Positions 33,402-46,500 of a stretch of DNA of 64,000 bases are shown one piece after another. The DNA lies in NCBI RefSeq assembly GCF_902497745.1, contig NZ_CABVHJ010000017.1, positions 2,501 through 66,500 on the forward strand, written 5' to 3'. Origin of the DNA: Pseudomonas fluorescens. GTDB lineage: Bacteria > Pseudomonadota > Gammaproteobacteria > Pseudomonadales > Pseudomonadaceae. Position 1 is the first letter of the stretch, and the number at the start of each line of letters is the position of its first letter. Under the pieces are notes generated by a model that was not told where the DNA came from, made no database searches, and saw nothing but the letters and a program-made list of their open reading frames with translations. Position numbers and translations under genes: made by a program.

Positions 33402-33476
33402 CTTCGCGAGCAAGCTCGCTCCCACATTGGCTCTGCGTACACAAAACCAAATGTGGGAGCGAGCTTGTCTCCGGGC
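33402..33476. repeat. REP doublet, GTGGGAGCGAGC family, right arm degenerate
   Basis: TTCGCGAGCAAGCTCGCTCC on the left and TGTGGGAGCGAGCTTGTCTC on the right. The right copy loses the TCGCGAA end (reads CTCCGGGCGG), so the pair is decayed. It lies between the convergent dsbG and hydrolase genes. Confidence 0.82.
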
Positions 33477-33496
33477 GGCGTTCCGACGAAGAACGA

Positions 33497-34321
33497 TTAT
33501 TCGGTGTGTCGGTTGCGCTCGCCGAGGAAGGTAAGCAACGTCTCGGTGACAAACTGCGGATTCTCCAGATTGGAGATATGCCCCGCATCCGGCACCAACA
33601 CCCACGGGCAACCGATCAACTCGGCCATTTCCTGCGCTTCCGACGGTGGTCGCGGCTTGTCCTGATCGCCGCACAGCACCAGCGTGGTCGCCGCATTCAG
33701 CTCACCCAGGCGTGGCAACAAATCATCACGACCAAAGGTGATACGCCCCATCGGTACGATGCTTTCGCGCAGTCGATCCGACGAGTACGCCGCCAGTTTC
33801 GCGCGAAAATCCTGATACAGCGCCGACTGCGGATCGATGCCCGGGCGGAAGAAAATCGGCACGACGATATCGAGCAACTGCTCGGAGATTTCGCCGCTTT
33901 CTTCGATCTGTTTAAACAGTGAGAAGTAGTACTGGCGGGTCGGCTCAGGCTCGACACCGACGTAGGTGTCCATCAGCACCAGACCATTGACCCGCTGCGG
34001 TGCCGACAGCGCCAGACGCACACCCCACATGCCGCCGACCGACAGCCCGACCAGCGTGACCTGATCGATGTCCAGATGATCGAGCAAGGCCTGCGCCTGA
34101 CGGGAGATATCATTCAGGGACGTCGTGCCTTCAGGCAACCGGCCCGATTCGCCATGGCCCCACAGATCCAGCGCAATCACCCGATAGTGCGGCGACAAAG
34201 CGGCAATCTGCGGCGCCCACATGGCCTGGTCCCACAAGTAGCTGCCGGCCAGCAACACCGCCGGGCCTGTGCCTTGATCAATGTAATGCAGCGCTTGTCC
34301 GTCAACCGTGAAAAAAGGCAT
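33497..34321 (-). CDS. Alpha/beta-fold hydrolase
   Basis: This encodes 274 residues from MPFFTVDGQALHYIDQG; longer starts translate the REP element upstream. Catalytic elements are the nucleophile elbow GLSVGGMWG, the acid in LVLCGDQDKPRPP and His in DAGHISNLE. It resembles 3-oxoadipate enol-lactonase-like hydrolases. It is about 195 bp downstream of pvdL on the same strand, but a terminator and a REP doublet lie between, so it is probably not part of pyoverdine synthesis. Confidence 0.85.
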   Translation of the reverse strand: MPFFTVDGQALHYIDQGTGPAVLLAGSYLWDQAMWAPQIAALSPHYRVIALDLWGHGESGRLPEGTTSLNDISRQAQALLDHLDIDQVTLVGLSVGGMWGVRLALSAPQRVNGLVLMDTYVGVEPEPTRQYYFSLFKQIEESGEISEQLLDIVVPIFFRPGIDPQSALYQDFRAKLAAYSSDRLRESIVPMGRITFGRDDLLPRLGELNAATTLVLCGDQDKPRPPSEAQEMAELIGCPWVLVPDAGHISNLENPQFVTETLLTFLGERNRHTE

Positions 34322-34337
34322 CGACCACCCCCGCGAC

Positions 34338-34376
34338 AAAAAAAGAGAACCGGCAGACTGAGCTGGCGGTTCTTTA
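34338..34376. terminator. Intrinsic terminator between pvdL and the hydrolase gene
   Basis: AGAACCGGCAG and CTGGCGGTTCT (one mismatch) form an 11-bp stem with a six-base loop. On the minus strand the stem is followed by CTCTTTTTTT, so it can end the pvdL transcript. Confidence 0.68.
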
Positions 34377-34413
34377 TCGTCAACCCTGCAAATGTACGCG
34401 ATTGTTCCGCCGC

Positions 34414-34494
34414 CATTCGCGAGCAGGCTCGCTCCCACACTGGATTATTGGCGTTCACAAAATCCCTTGTGGGAGCGAGCCTGCTCGCGAAAGG
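34414..34494. repeat. REP doublet, GTGGGAGCGAGC family
   Basis: ATTCGCGAGCAGGCTCGCTC and the inverted GTGGGAGCGAGCCTGCTCGC flank about 30 bases, just past the pvdL stop. Confidence 0.88.
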
Positions 34495-34515
34495 GCCGGT
34501 ACAGGCACTAGAGAA

Positions 34516-37500
34516 CTAAAGGCCCTCCAGCTCCGCCATCAGATCATTCAACCGATCAACCTTCTCCTCGGTGATATCACTCGCCGCCAGCCCATCAATG
34601 TACTCGGCCAGTTCCTCCACCGTGCTGCACTCAAACATCGCCCGCAACGGCACGTCGCGCTGCAGGGTTTTCTGCACCCGCGAAGCGATCTGTGTGGCCA
34701 GCAACGAATGCCCGCCCAGCTCGAAGAAGTTGTCGCGCACACCGACCTGCTCGACCTTCAACACCTCGGCCCAAATGTCAGCCAATGTTTGTTCAAGCTC
34801 ATTGCGCGGCGCCAGATAATCCTGGCTCTGCAATTGACCGATCTCCAGCGCCGGTAAGGCCTTGCGGTCGAGTTTGCCGTTGGCATTGCGCGGCAGCTGA
34901 TCGAGCCACAACCAGTGCAGCGGCACCATGTATTCCGGCAATTCGGCGCGCAGGCGCTGTTTGATCCGCTCCAGGCGTTCGCTCGGATTGAGTGCCGAAT
35001 CGGCCGCCACCAGATAGCCGACCAAGTGCTTGCCGTTGACGCCTTCCTGCACACCGACCGCGCCATCGCGTACTTCCGGTTGTTCATGCAGACGCGCTTC
35101 GATCTCACCCAGTTCGATGCGGTAACCACGAATCTTCACCTGATGGTCAACCCGACCAACGTACTCCAACACTCCGTCGCTGCGACGTCGCGCCAGGTCA
35201 CCGGTGCGATACAGACGTTCGCCTGGCGCACCGAACGGGTTCGGCACAAACACTGGCGCGGTGCGTAGCGGATCGCTGACATAACCGCGACCGACGCCCG
35301 TGCCCGCCACGCACAACTCGCCCACCGCACCCAACGGCACCAGTTCCAGCGCGCCATCGACCAGATACAGCAAGTTGTTGTCGGTCGGCGTACCGATCGG
35401 CAAGTAACTGCCGCGCGTCGAGGCCATGTCGACACGGAAGAACGCCACGTCATCGGAACATTCCGCCGGGCCATAAGCGTTGACCAGACCGATGTCCGGG
35501 TAACGCAGCAGCCATTGGTGCGCCAGTTCCGGCGGCATCGCCTCACCGGTCGGCAGCATCCAGCGCAAGCCATCGAGGCTCAGGCGCTCCGAAGCGAGCA
35601 TGCCCTGAATCAGCGACGGCACGCTCTCCAGCACGGTGATGCCCTGCGCCTGCACATGCACCAACAAACCTTGCGGATCGTGGGCAATCGTATTCGGCAC
35701 GATGTCCACCCGCGCACCGAACAGCGGTGCGGCGAGGAACTGCCAGACCGAAATATCGAAGCTTTGCGAAGCGGTCTGCGCGATCACGTCGGCGTCGCTC
35801 AAGTTCAAGTACGGCACCTTGCTCAACTGGTTGTTGAGCATGCCGCGCTGCTCGACCATCACGCCTTTCGGCAGGCCGGTCGAACCCGAGGTGTAGATCA
35901 CGTAGGCGAGGTTGTCCGGGCCGCTGTAAATGCCCAGGTCCTGCGCCGAAGTCGCTGCCGCCTGAATCTCCTCCCACACCAGCAAGCGTGGGCGATTGGC
36001 GCAGCTGAATTCATCCAGCAACGTCTGCGCCTGTTCAAAGCAGGCTTTAGAGCAAACCAGCACCGGCGTGCGGCTCAGCTCGATGATGCGTTGCAGACGC
36101 TGGCTCGGCAGGCCCGGATCCAGCGGCAGATAACCCGCGCCAGCCTTGAAGCTGCCGATGATCATGCCGAGCAGATCGAGATTGCGTTCGCCGAGCAACG
36201 CCACCGGTTGATCCATCTGCACACCCGCGGCGACCAGTGCATGGCCGAGACGGTTGGCGTTGTGGTTCAGCTCGGCGTAGCTCTGTTGCTGATCAAGACA
36301 CGTGGCTGCAATGCGCTGCGGATGCGCGGCAACCTGCGCTTCGAACAGCGCAACGTAGCTCTGCTCCAGCGGATAATCGTGGGCACTCTGGTTGCAACCA
36401 TGGAGCAGGAAGTCCTGTTCCTCGCCACCCAGCAGCGGTAGATCAGCCATGTCGCCATGGAAACCATCGACCAGCGCCAGCAGCAGACGTTTGAACTCGC
36501 CGAGCATGCGCTCGATGGTCGATTCGTCGAAATAACGCTGGTCGTAAGACAGATGCAGACCGAGGTCATCGCCCGGGTAGCACACCGCCGTCAGCGGGAA
36601 GTTGGTGTGGGTTCGGCCCGAGTCCGACGTCGCGTTCAGGCTCTGCGCGCGGTCCAGCACCGAGACTTCCACCGGGGCGTTTTCGAAGACGAACAGGCTG
36701 TCAAACAGCGGCTGGCCCTTCGGCAATTCGCTTTGTTCCTGGATGTTCACCAGCGGCAGGTATTCGTACTCCCGAAGCTGCATATTGCTGTCGAGCAAAG
36801 CGCTGAGCCACTGACGCACGCTGCTGCGCTGATCGTCCTCAGGCATCTTCACTCGCAGCGCGATGCTGTTGATGAACAGGCCGACGGTACGCTGCATCTC
36901 CGGCATTTCCACCGGACGCCCGGCCACGGTGACGCCGAAGAGCACGTCACGATCACCGCTCATGCGCCGCAGTACCAAAGCCCACGCGGCTTGAGCAAAA
37001 GTGTTGATGGTCAGTTGATGGGCCTGCGCCAGTTCACGCAGACGCGCTCCGTCCTCGACATTGAGGCGGGTGTAGCGGTCGCCGACGATCATGCCGCCGC
37101 TTTCACCGGCGTGTTCACGCAGGAACGGCCGGTCGCTCGGGATCGGCGTGGTGCGCTCGAACCCTTGCAGGTTCTGTTGCCACCACTGCCGCGCTTCGGC
37201 CAGGCTCTGACGTTGCAGCCAGCCGATGTAATCGCGATAACGCGGCGGCACGCTCAATTGCGCTTCGCGACCTTCACCGAGAGCGGTGTAGATCTCGAAA
37301 AAGTCGTTCATCAGCAGCGAGCGGCACCAGGCATCGATGAGGATGTGGTGGTTGCTCATCATGAACCAGTAACGCGCTGCGCCGACCTTGATCAGACGCA
37401 GGTGGAACGGCGCCTGATTGAGCAGATCGAAACCGGCCTCGCGCTCGTTTTTCAGCAGCGCTTGCAGCTTCGGTTCCTGCTCGGCTTCGGCGATGGCGCT

Positions 37501-40500
37501 CCAGTCCAGATACTCGATCGGTGTGCGACCCGGCGTGTGAATCACTTGCAGCATGTCTTCGCCGACGTTCCAGCAGAACGACGCGCGCAACGCTTCGTGA
37601 CGGGCGATCACCGCTTGCCACGCCTGGGCGAAACGCTCGGGGTCGAGTTCGCTGTTGATGCGGTAGCGATCTTGCATGTAGTACAGACCGGTGCCCGGTT
37701 CGAGCAAGGTGTGCAGGAGCATGCCTTCCTGCATTGGCGTCAGCGGATAGACGTCTTCGATGTGCGCGGCCGGCACCGGCAAGGCATCGAGTTGCGCCTG
37801 GGTCAGTCTGGCCAGCGGGAAGTCCGACGGCGTCAGGCCACCGGCCTCATCTTGCAGGCAATGGCCGATCAGGCTTTGTAGCTCGCCGAGGTAAGCGTCG
37901 GCCAGATCGTTGATGGTTTGCGCGTCGTAACGCTCGGCGCTGAAGGTCCAGCGCAGGAGCAATTCACCACCGTAAACCTGACTGTCGATGCTCAGTTCGT
38001 TCGGCAATGGCGCCTGCGGATCGTGGGCGGCACCGACCGCTTCATCCAGCGGACGGAACAGCGCATCGCTGCCGAAGCTCTGGTCGAACTGGCCGAGGTA
38101 GTTGAAGGTGACCGGCGCCTGCGGCAACGCGGCCATGCTGCGCTGGCTGAGGTCATCGGCGAGATAACGCAGCACGCCATAACCCAGACCTTTGTGCGGC
38201 ACGGCGCGCAGTTGCTCCTTGATCGCTTTGATTGATGCGCCCTGCCCGGCGGCTTCTTCGATGTTGTGCGGGGTCAAGCGTAACGGATAGGCGCTGGTGA
38301 ACCAGCCGACGGTGCGGGTCAAGTCGATCTCGTCGAACAGGGTTTCGCGACCGTGGCCTTCCAGTTGAATCAGCGCCGACGGCTGACCGCTCCAGCGGCA
38401 GAGTACGCGCGCCAGTGCGGTCAGCAGCAAGTCGTTAACTTGCGTGCGGTAAGCGGCCGGTGCCTGTTGCAACAGCTGTTTGGTGTGCTCTGCGTCGAGC
38501 CGTACGCTGACGGTTTGTGCGTGACGATTGTGCTGGCCGCCCTGCGGATTTTCGCAAGGCAGATCAGCGTTCTGACCGGCCAGTTGGGTCTGCCACCAGT
38601 TGAGTTCTTCGCGCAGGGATTCGCTGCCGGCGTAGGCCTGCAAGCGCGCCGCCCAATCCTTGAAGGCGCTGGTTTTCGCCGGCAGTTTCACCGCTTGGTC
38701 GGCGTCGAGTTGGCGATAGACCGTTTGCACATCGTCGAGCAATACGCGCCACGAAACTCCGTCGACCACCAGGTGATGAATCGCGATAAACAGGCGCTGC
38801 TGGCCTTCAGGGCCGTCGACCAGCACGGCGCGTACCAACGGGCCTTGTTCAAGGTCGAGGCTGCGTTGCGCATCAGCGAACAGCGCTTCGCACTTGTCCA
38901 TCGAGGTGACGCGCACTTGCCACAACACCGCCGCATCGGAGACCGGTTGGTGCGTCGCTTGCCATTGACCGTCGGCCTCGGTGAAGCGCAGACGCAAGGC
39001 ATCATGCTGCACGATTACCGCCAGCAGCGCCTGCTCCAGACGGTGCGGTTCCAACGACACGGTCGGTTCCAGCAACAACGCCTGGTTCCAGTGCTGACGC
39101 TGAGGAATATCGGTGTCGAAGAACCAATGCTGAATCGGCGTCAGACGCGACTCACCGGCCACCAGACCTTGCTCGGCCGTGACCTGCTCGGTGCGGCTGG
39201 CCACAGCGGCGAGGGTTTGCACAGTCTGATGCTGGAACAGATCGCGCGGGCTGAAATGAATGCCCTGCTGACGGGCACGGCTGACCACTTGAATCGACAG
39301 AATCGAATCGCCGCCGAGTTCGAAGAAGTTGTCGTTGAGACCGACCTGTTCGACGTTGAGCACTTCGCACCAGATCTGCGCCAGGGCCTGCTCCAGCTCG
39401 TTGCTCGGCGCCACGTAGTCCTGACGATTCAACTCGGGATCCGGCGCCGGCAAGGCGCGGCGGTCGAGTTTGCCGTTGGCGGTCAGCGGCATGCTCGCCA
39501 GCAGAATAAGGTGCGTCGGTACCATGTAATCCGGCAGCTGTGCCTTGAGGTGTGTTTTCAGCGCTTCGCGCAGCTCGGCCTGCCTGGCTTCGTTTTGCTC
39601 AGCGACATCGGTGACGAGGTAACCGACCAGTTGCTTGCCGCTCGGCGCATCCAGTGCGAGCACGACGGCTTCGCGGATCGAGTCGTGATCGAGCAGGCGC
39701 GTTTCGATTTCGCCCAGTTCGATACGGAAACCACGGATCTTCACCTGATGGTCGATCCGGCCCAGGTATTCCACCAAACCATCGGCGCGCTGGCGCACCA
39801 GGTCGCCAGTGCGATACATGCGTCCGCCATTGGTAGCGAACGGGTCAGCGACAAATCGCTCGGCGGTAATGCCCGGACGATCGTGATAGGCCTGCGCCAG
39901 ACCGGCGCCGCCGACGAACAGTTCACCCGTCGCACCTTGCGGCACCAGCGCCAGATCGGCGTCGAGAATGTACGCGACACGCGCACCGATCACGCTGCCA
40001 ATCGGCACACTGCCGGCGCCCTCTTCCAGCACCTCCGGCGCCAGACTGGCCAGCGGCATGACCACGGTTTCGGTCGGGCCATAGGCGTTGAAGAACGTCA
40101 CCGGTTTGAACGCTGCGCGAATTCGTTGCAGGTGTTCACCGGTCAAGGCTTCGCCACCGGTGATGATCATCCGCACCGGGAGGATTTCGTTTTGCGTGGA
40201 CAGGAACTGCGCCAACTGGCTGCCGTAGCTCGGGGTGAAACCGAGCACGTTGATTTTATGCGTACGGATCAAACCGCAGATTTCTTCCGCGTCCCACTGA
40301 CCTTGTGCACGCAATACAACCTGCGCGCCACTGAGCAGCGGCACCAACAGACGCTCGGTCGCCGCGTCAAAGTTGATCGAATAGAAGTGCAGCTCGCAGT
40401 CGTCGGGGCGCATGCCAAACCGCTCGATCACGGCTTGGCAGTGCATGGCGATTTCGCCGTGGGAGACCACCACGCCTTTCGGCTTGCCGGTCGAACCCGA

Positions 40501-43500
40501 GGTGTAAATCAGGTACGCCTGATGCTGCGACAGGCTGATAAATGGCAGCTCGCTGGCCGGATAATCAGCAAGTGCTGCGCTGTCCTCTTCCAGGCACCAG
40601 CGCGCCACGCTCGACGGCAGATCGCCAAGGGCGTTGAACATAGCGCGATCACTGAGCAGCAGGCCAATGCGACTGTCTTCGATCATGTAATGCAGACGGT
40701 CGAGCGGGTATTCCGGGTCCAGCGGCACGTAAGCACCGCCAGCCTTGAGAATCGCCAGCAGGCCGATGACCATTTCCAGCGAACGCTCCAGTGCCAGACC
40801 AACCCGCACTTGCGGGCCGACGCCACGCTCTCGCAGAGCCCAGGCCAGACGATTGGCGCGGGCATCGAGTTCGGCGTAGCTCAGGGTCTGCCCGGCGAAG
40901 GTCAGGGCCGGCGCGTCTTTGCGCGCCAGCGCCTGTTCGGCGAACAGGTGATGAATGCACTGGTCGAGACGATGCTCGCCCGGCTCAATGCCAAGGCTGT
41001 CGAGCAGGTGCTGTTGCTCGGGTTGATCGAGCAGCGGCAATTCGCTGAGGCGCTGTTGCGGATCGGCGATCAGCGCTTCAAGCAGATTGCGCCAATGTTT
41101 GGCCATGCGCGCGATGGTCGGTTCATCGAACAGATCGGTGCTGTAGGTCAGGCAGCAACCGAGGCGATGGTCGAGGTCGGTGACTTCCAGGTTGAGGTCG
41201 AACTTGGTCGCCCGCGCATCGTTGGCCAGGTACTCGACGGTCATGCCGGCGAGCATGCGGCTCTGCTGGAATTCCCAGCGCTGCACGTTGCACATCACCT
41301 GGAACAGCGGGTTGTACGCAGCACTGCGCGGCAGCTGCAACGCTTCGACCAGATGATCGAACGGCAGATCCTGATGCGACTGGCCTTCGATCACGGTGTG
41401 GCGCACCTGCTCGAACAGTTCGCCGACCGACATCATGCCGTTGAGCTGGCAACGCAATACTTGGGTGTTGAGGAAGGCACCGATCAGCCCTTCGCTTTCC
41501 GGGCGGATGCGGTTGGCCACTGGCGCGCCGATGCGCAGATCGGTCTGGCCGCTGTAGCGGTACAGCAGGGTGGCGAGTGCGGCGGTCATGGTCATGAACA
41601 GGGTCAGACCGTGTTGCGCGTTGAAGGCACGAACCCGCGCCGCGAGGTCATCGCTGAGGTCGAAACGGAACAGTTCGCCCTGATGACTTTGCACCGGCGG
41701 ACGCGGACGGTCGCCCGGCAATTCCAGTAGCGGATGTTCACGACCGAGTTGCGCGGTCCAGTAGTCGAGCTGACGCTGACGCTCGCCGGACTCCAGCCAG
41801 TTGCGCTGCCAGACGCTGTAGTCGAGGTACTGCACCGGCAGCGGCTCAAGCGGCGAATCACGGTCGTCAACGAACGCTTCATACAGCGCGCTGAGTTCAC
41901 GGGCGAAGATGTCCATCGCCCAGCCTTCGGTGACGATGTGGTGCAGGGTCAGGACGAAGTAATGCTCGTGCTCGGCGGTCTTCACCAGACAGGCGCGCAG
42001 CAGCGGGCCGGTTTCCAGATCGAACGGCAGATGCGCTTCTTCGTCGGCGAATTGCTGAACTTTTTGCTCGCGCACATCGGCGGAAAATTTTGAGAAATCC
42101 TTCCAGCCCATACGTACGCCGGTTTCGGCATGCACCTGCTGACGGGCGATGCCATCGACGCTCGGGAACGTGGTGCGCAGGGTTTCGTGACGCAGGATCA
42201 ACGCTTGCAACGCCGCCTCGAAACGCTCGACATGCAACACGCCGCGCAGACGCGCCATGCCGCCGACGTTGTACGCGGGGCTGTCCGGTTCCATCTGCCA
42301 GAGGAACCACATGCGCTGTTGCGAGTACGACAACGGTACCGGTTGGCTGCGATCAACCTTGTCGATCGGCGGCTGTTTGTTGGTCCGGCCGCTGACCTGG
42401 ATCAGGCGGATCTGTTCGGCGAAATCACCGAGTTCGCTGTGTTCGAACAAGGCGCGCAACGGCAGTTCGACATCGCAAGCCTGACGGGTGCGCGAGATGA
42501 TTTGCGTGGCCAGCAGCGAGTGACCGCCGAGGGCGAAGAAGTCGTCGCGCAGGCCGACTTGGGTCAGGCCGAGCACTTCGCGCCAGATCGCGGCGATCTG
42601 CTGTTCAAGCTCAGTGACCGGTTCGACGTGTTCGCGTATTTGCCACTGCGGCTCGGGCAAGGCGCGGCGGTCGAGTTTGCCACTGGGGCTTAGCGGCATT
42701 TCATCCACGCGCATCAGTTGCGCCGGGACCATGTATTCCGGCAGCTCGGTGGCCAGCGCGGTTTTCAGGCGTGTGATTTGCTCGTCGTGATCTTCACTGG
42801 CATCGGTGGCGGTGAAGTAGCCGACCAGTTGCGCGCCGGCAGCGGTATCACGCACCAGCACCACGGCTTGGGCGACGCCGTCCTGTGCGAGCAAGCGCGC
42901 TTCGATCTCTTCCGGTTCGACGCGGAAGCCACGCAGTTTGACTTGCTGATCGAGACGGCCGAGGTATTCGATCACGCCATCGCAGGTCCAGCGCGCACGG
43001 TCGCCGGTGCGGTACAAACGTGCGCCCTGCTCGCCCAATGGATCAACGACAAAACGCTCGGCTGTCAGCGAAGGACGGCCGAGGTAACCCCGGGCCAGAC
43101 CGATGCCGCTGATGCACAGCTCACCCGGCACACCGGCCGGCACTGGATTGAGGTCAGCGTCGAGCACGCGGCAAATCACGTTGCCCAACGGACGACCGAT
43201 CGGCGAGCGTTCGCCGTCGGTCGTGGTGCAATGCCAGTGGGTGACGTTGATCGCGGTTTCGGTCGGACCGTAACGGTTGTGCAATTGCACCGCTGGCAAC
43301 TGCGCCAGCACGCGATTGCGCAATTCGGCCGGCAGTGCTTCACCGCCGGAAAACACTCGGCGCAGGCTGGTGCATTCGGCGCTCAGCGGTTCGTCGATAA
43401 ACAGCGAGAGCAGCGGCGGCACAAAGTGCAACGTGGTCACGCCGTACGCCTGAACAAGTTGCGCGATGCGATGCGGATCGCGGTGTTCGCCGGGGCCGGC

Positions 43501-46500
43501 AATCAGCAGACGCGCGCCCGTGATCAGTGGCCAGAAGCATTCCCACACCGACACGTCGAAACTGATCGGCGCCTTTTGCATCAGCACGTCGGTTTCATTG
43601 AGGGCGTAAGCGTTCTGCATCCATTGCAGACGTTCGGCCAGCGCGGCGTGAGTGTTGCCGACGCCTTTCGGCTGGCCAGTGGAACCCGAGGTGTAAATCA
43701 CATAGGCGAGGTTGTCGCCGTGCAGGTGCAAACCCGGCGCCTGGCTCGGCCAGTTCTCCAGGTGCAAAGCGTCCATGGCGATCACGCTGACGCCGTCGCT
43801 GGCCGGCAAACGGTCGAGCAATTCGGTCTGGGTCAGCAGCAATTCGACGCCGCTGTCGCTGAGCATGTAGGCCAGACGATCGGCCGGGTAATCCGGGTCC
43901 AGCGGTACATAGGCGCCGCCGGCTTTGATGATCGCCAGCAGACCGATCAACAGTTGCGGCGAACGCTCGGCGGCGATGGCCACGCAGACATCCGGGCCGA
44001 CGCCTTTGTCGCGCAGATAGTGCGCGAGACGATTGGACTGGCTGTTCAATTCGGCGAAATCGAGGCTGCCGCCGTCCCATACCAGCGCCGTGCGCTCAGG
44101 GGTCAGACGCGCCTGTTCGTTGAGCAGTTCCGGCAGCCATTGTTGCGCCGGGGTGCAGGGTGCAACGCCCCAGACTTTTTGCTGATCGTACTCGCTGGTG
44201 GACAGCAATTGCAGATCGCCGATGGCTTGCTCCGGGCGTTCGCAAACTTCGCGCAACAGGTTGCTGAAGTGTTCGGTCAGACGAGCAATGGTCGTGGCAT
44301 CGAACAATTCACTGGCGTAGTCGAACGACAAGGTCAGGCGACCGTTACGGTCTTCTTCGCTGTGCAGTTGCAGGTCGAACTTGGCTTCGCGGCTGTGCCA
44401 CGGCAGTTCTTCGGCGAGCAGGCCCGGCAGGCGTTTCAGCGCGCTGAGGTCGCGTTGCTGGTGGTTGAACATGACCTGGAACAGGCCTTGTTCGCGGGCC
44501 TGCGGGAAGGCTTCGAGCAGTTGTTCGAAGGGCAGATCCTGATTCGCTTGGGCTCCGAGGACGGCCTCGCGGGTCTGGGCCAACAGTTCAACAAACGGCA
44601 GGCGCGAATCAATCTCGGCGCGCAGCACTTGAGTGTTGATGAAGAAGCCGATCAGGCCTTGGGTTTCCAGGCGCGGACGGTTGGCATTCGGCACGCCAAT
44701 GCGGATGTCGCGCTGACCGCTGTAGCGCTGCAGCAAGCTCTGCAATGCCGAGAGCAGCAGCATGAACGGTGTCGACTGGTGCACTTGCGCGGTGTTGCGG
44801 ATCGCATCGCTGAGGCTGGCGCCCAGACGCACAGTGTGGCGTGCTGCGCTGTGATTTTTTTGCGCCGAACGCGGATGATCGGTGGCCAGTTCCAGCGTCG
44901 GATGCTCGTCACCCAACTGCGCTTTCCAGTAGGCCAGTTGTCGCTCGCCCTCACCTTGCGCCAGCCACTGGCGCTGCCAGCTGCCGTAATCGGCGTACTG
45001 GGTTGGCAGTGGCGCGAGGTTAGCCGTCGCGCCTTGAGAAGCGGCGGCGTACAGGCGCGAGAACTCGTCGATCACCACGTTCAGCGACCAGCCGTCGGCG
45101 ATGATGTGGTGCATCGTCACCAGAAGTTGATGATCTTCGTCATCGAGGCGCACCAACGTCACCCACAGCAGCGGGCCTTTTTCCAGATCGAACTGGGTGC
45201 GTGCTTCTTCTTCGCGGATTTGTTGCGCGCGGACTTCACGCTCATGGGCCGGCAGTTCGCTGATATCGATCAGTTGCAAATTGAACTCAGCGGCGGCATC
45301 GACTTGTTGCAGGGCCACGCCGTCGCGCTCGAAGAAGCGCGTGCGCAGGGATTCGTGGCGCTCGATCAGTTGCTGGAAGCTGGCGCGCAAGGCGTCTTCG
45401 TCCAGTTCGCCGCGCAGACGCAGGGCACCGGGGATGTTGTAGGCGCTGCTGTGCGGGTCGAGTTGCCAGGTGATCCACAAACGGTTTTGTGCCAGCGATT
45501 GCGGCATTGGTTCAGAGCGCGACAACGCGGTGATTGCGCCTTGGGCGCTACCGCCGTCCTGCTGTTGTTGCGCCACGGCAGCGGCGAACGCGGCCAGCGT
45601 CGGCGCTTCGAACAGCAGGCGCAGGTTCAGCTCAAGCGCGAGTTCTTCGCGGACTCGGGCGATGACTTGGGCGGCGGCGATCGAGTTGCCGCCGAGCAGG
45701 AAGAAGTGATCGTCGGCGTTGACCTGTTTGACGTTGAGTTGCTCGGCCCAGATCTTGCCGATCAGGGCTTCGAGTTCCGAAACACTGGTGGTTGCTTCCA
45801 GGCTTTCGGACGATGTCGGCGGGAACACCGCGTAGCTGTCGAGGCTGCCATCGGCCAGACGATTGCGGCACGCCGAACGCTGCAACTTTCCGCTGGAGGT
45901 TTTCGGCAGCGCGCCCGGGTTGAGCAACACCACCACGCTCGGGGCCTCTTGATAAGCCTCGGCCACCGCTTGGCGGATGGCTTTGATCAACGCCTCCGGC
46001 GGCAGGATTTTCTGCACGCTGCGGCTGATTTCTGCGGCGATGCCGATGCCCTCTTCGCCATTCTGACTGACGGCGAATGCAGCGACGCGGCCCTTGCGCA
46101 CCACCTCCACTTCGTTCTCGACGGTCTTCTCGATGTCCTGCGGATAGAGGTTGTGGCCGCGCACGATGAGCATGTCTTTCAAACGGCCAGTGATGAACAG
46201 TTCGCCGTCGCGCATAAAGCCCAGGTCACCGGTACGCAGCCAGGTGCGGCCGGCGTGCTGGACGAACGTCTTGGCGCTGGCTTCGGGGTTGCGCCAGTAA
46301 CCGAGGGCGATGCTCGGACCGGCGGCCCAGACTTCGCCCACCGCGTTATCGGCGAGCTCTTCGAGACTGCTCGGCTCGACGATCAGCACGGCGTGTTCCG
46401 GCTGGCTGATGCCGCAGCTCATGATCGGACTACCCTCACCCGACTCTGCGCGGTTTTGCGCCAGCGCCTGATCGTCCACGCGCAACGCAGGAATACCGGT

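Noticed and set aside
33497..34321. Alpha/beta hydrolase after pvdL as a pyoverdine thioesterase
   Set aside because: A terminator and a REP doublet separate it from pvdL, it has no PvdS box, and its sequence is more like enol-lactone hydrolases than NRPS type II thioesterases.
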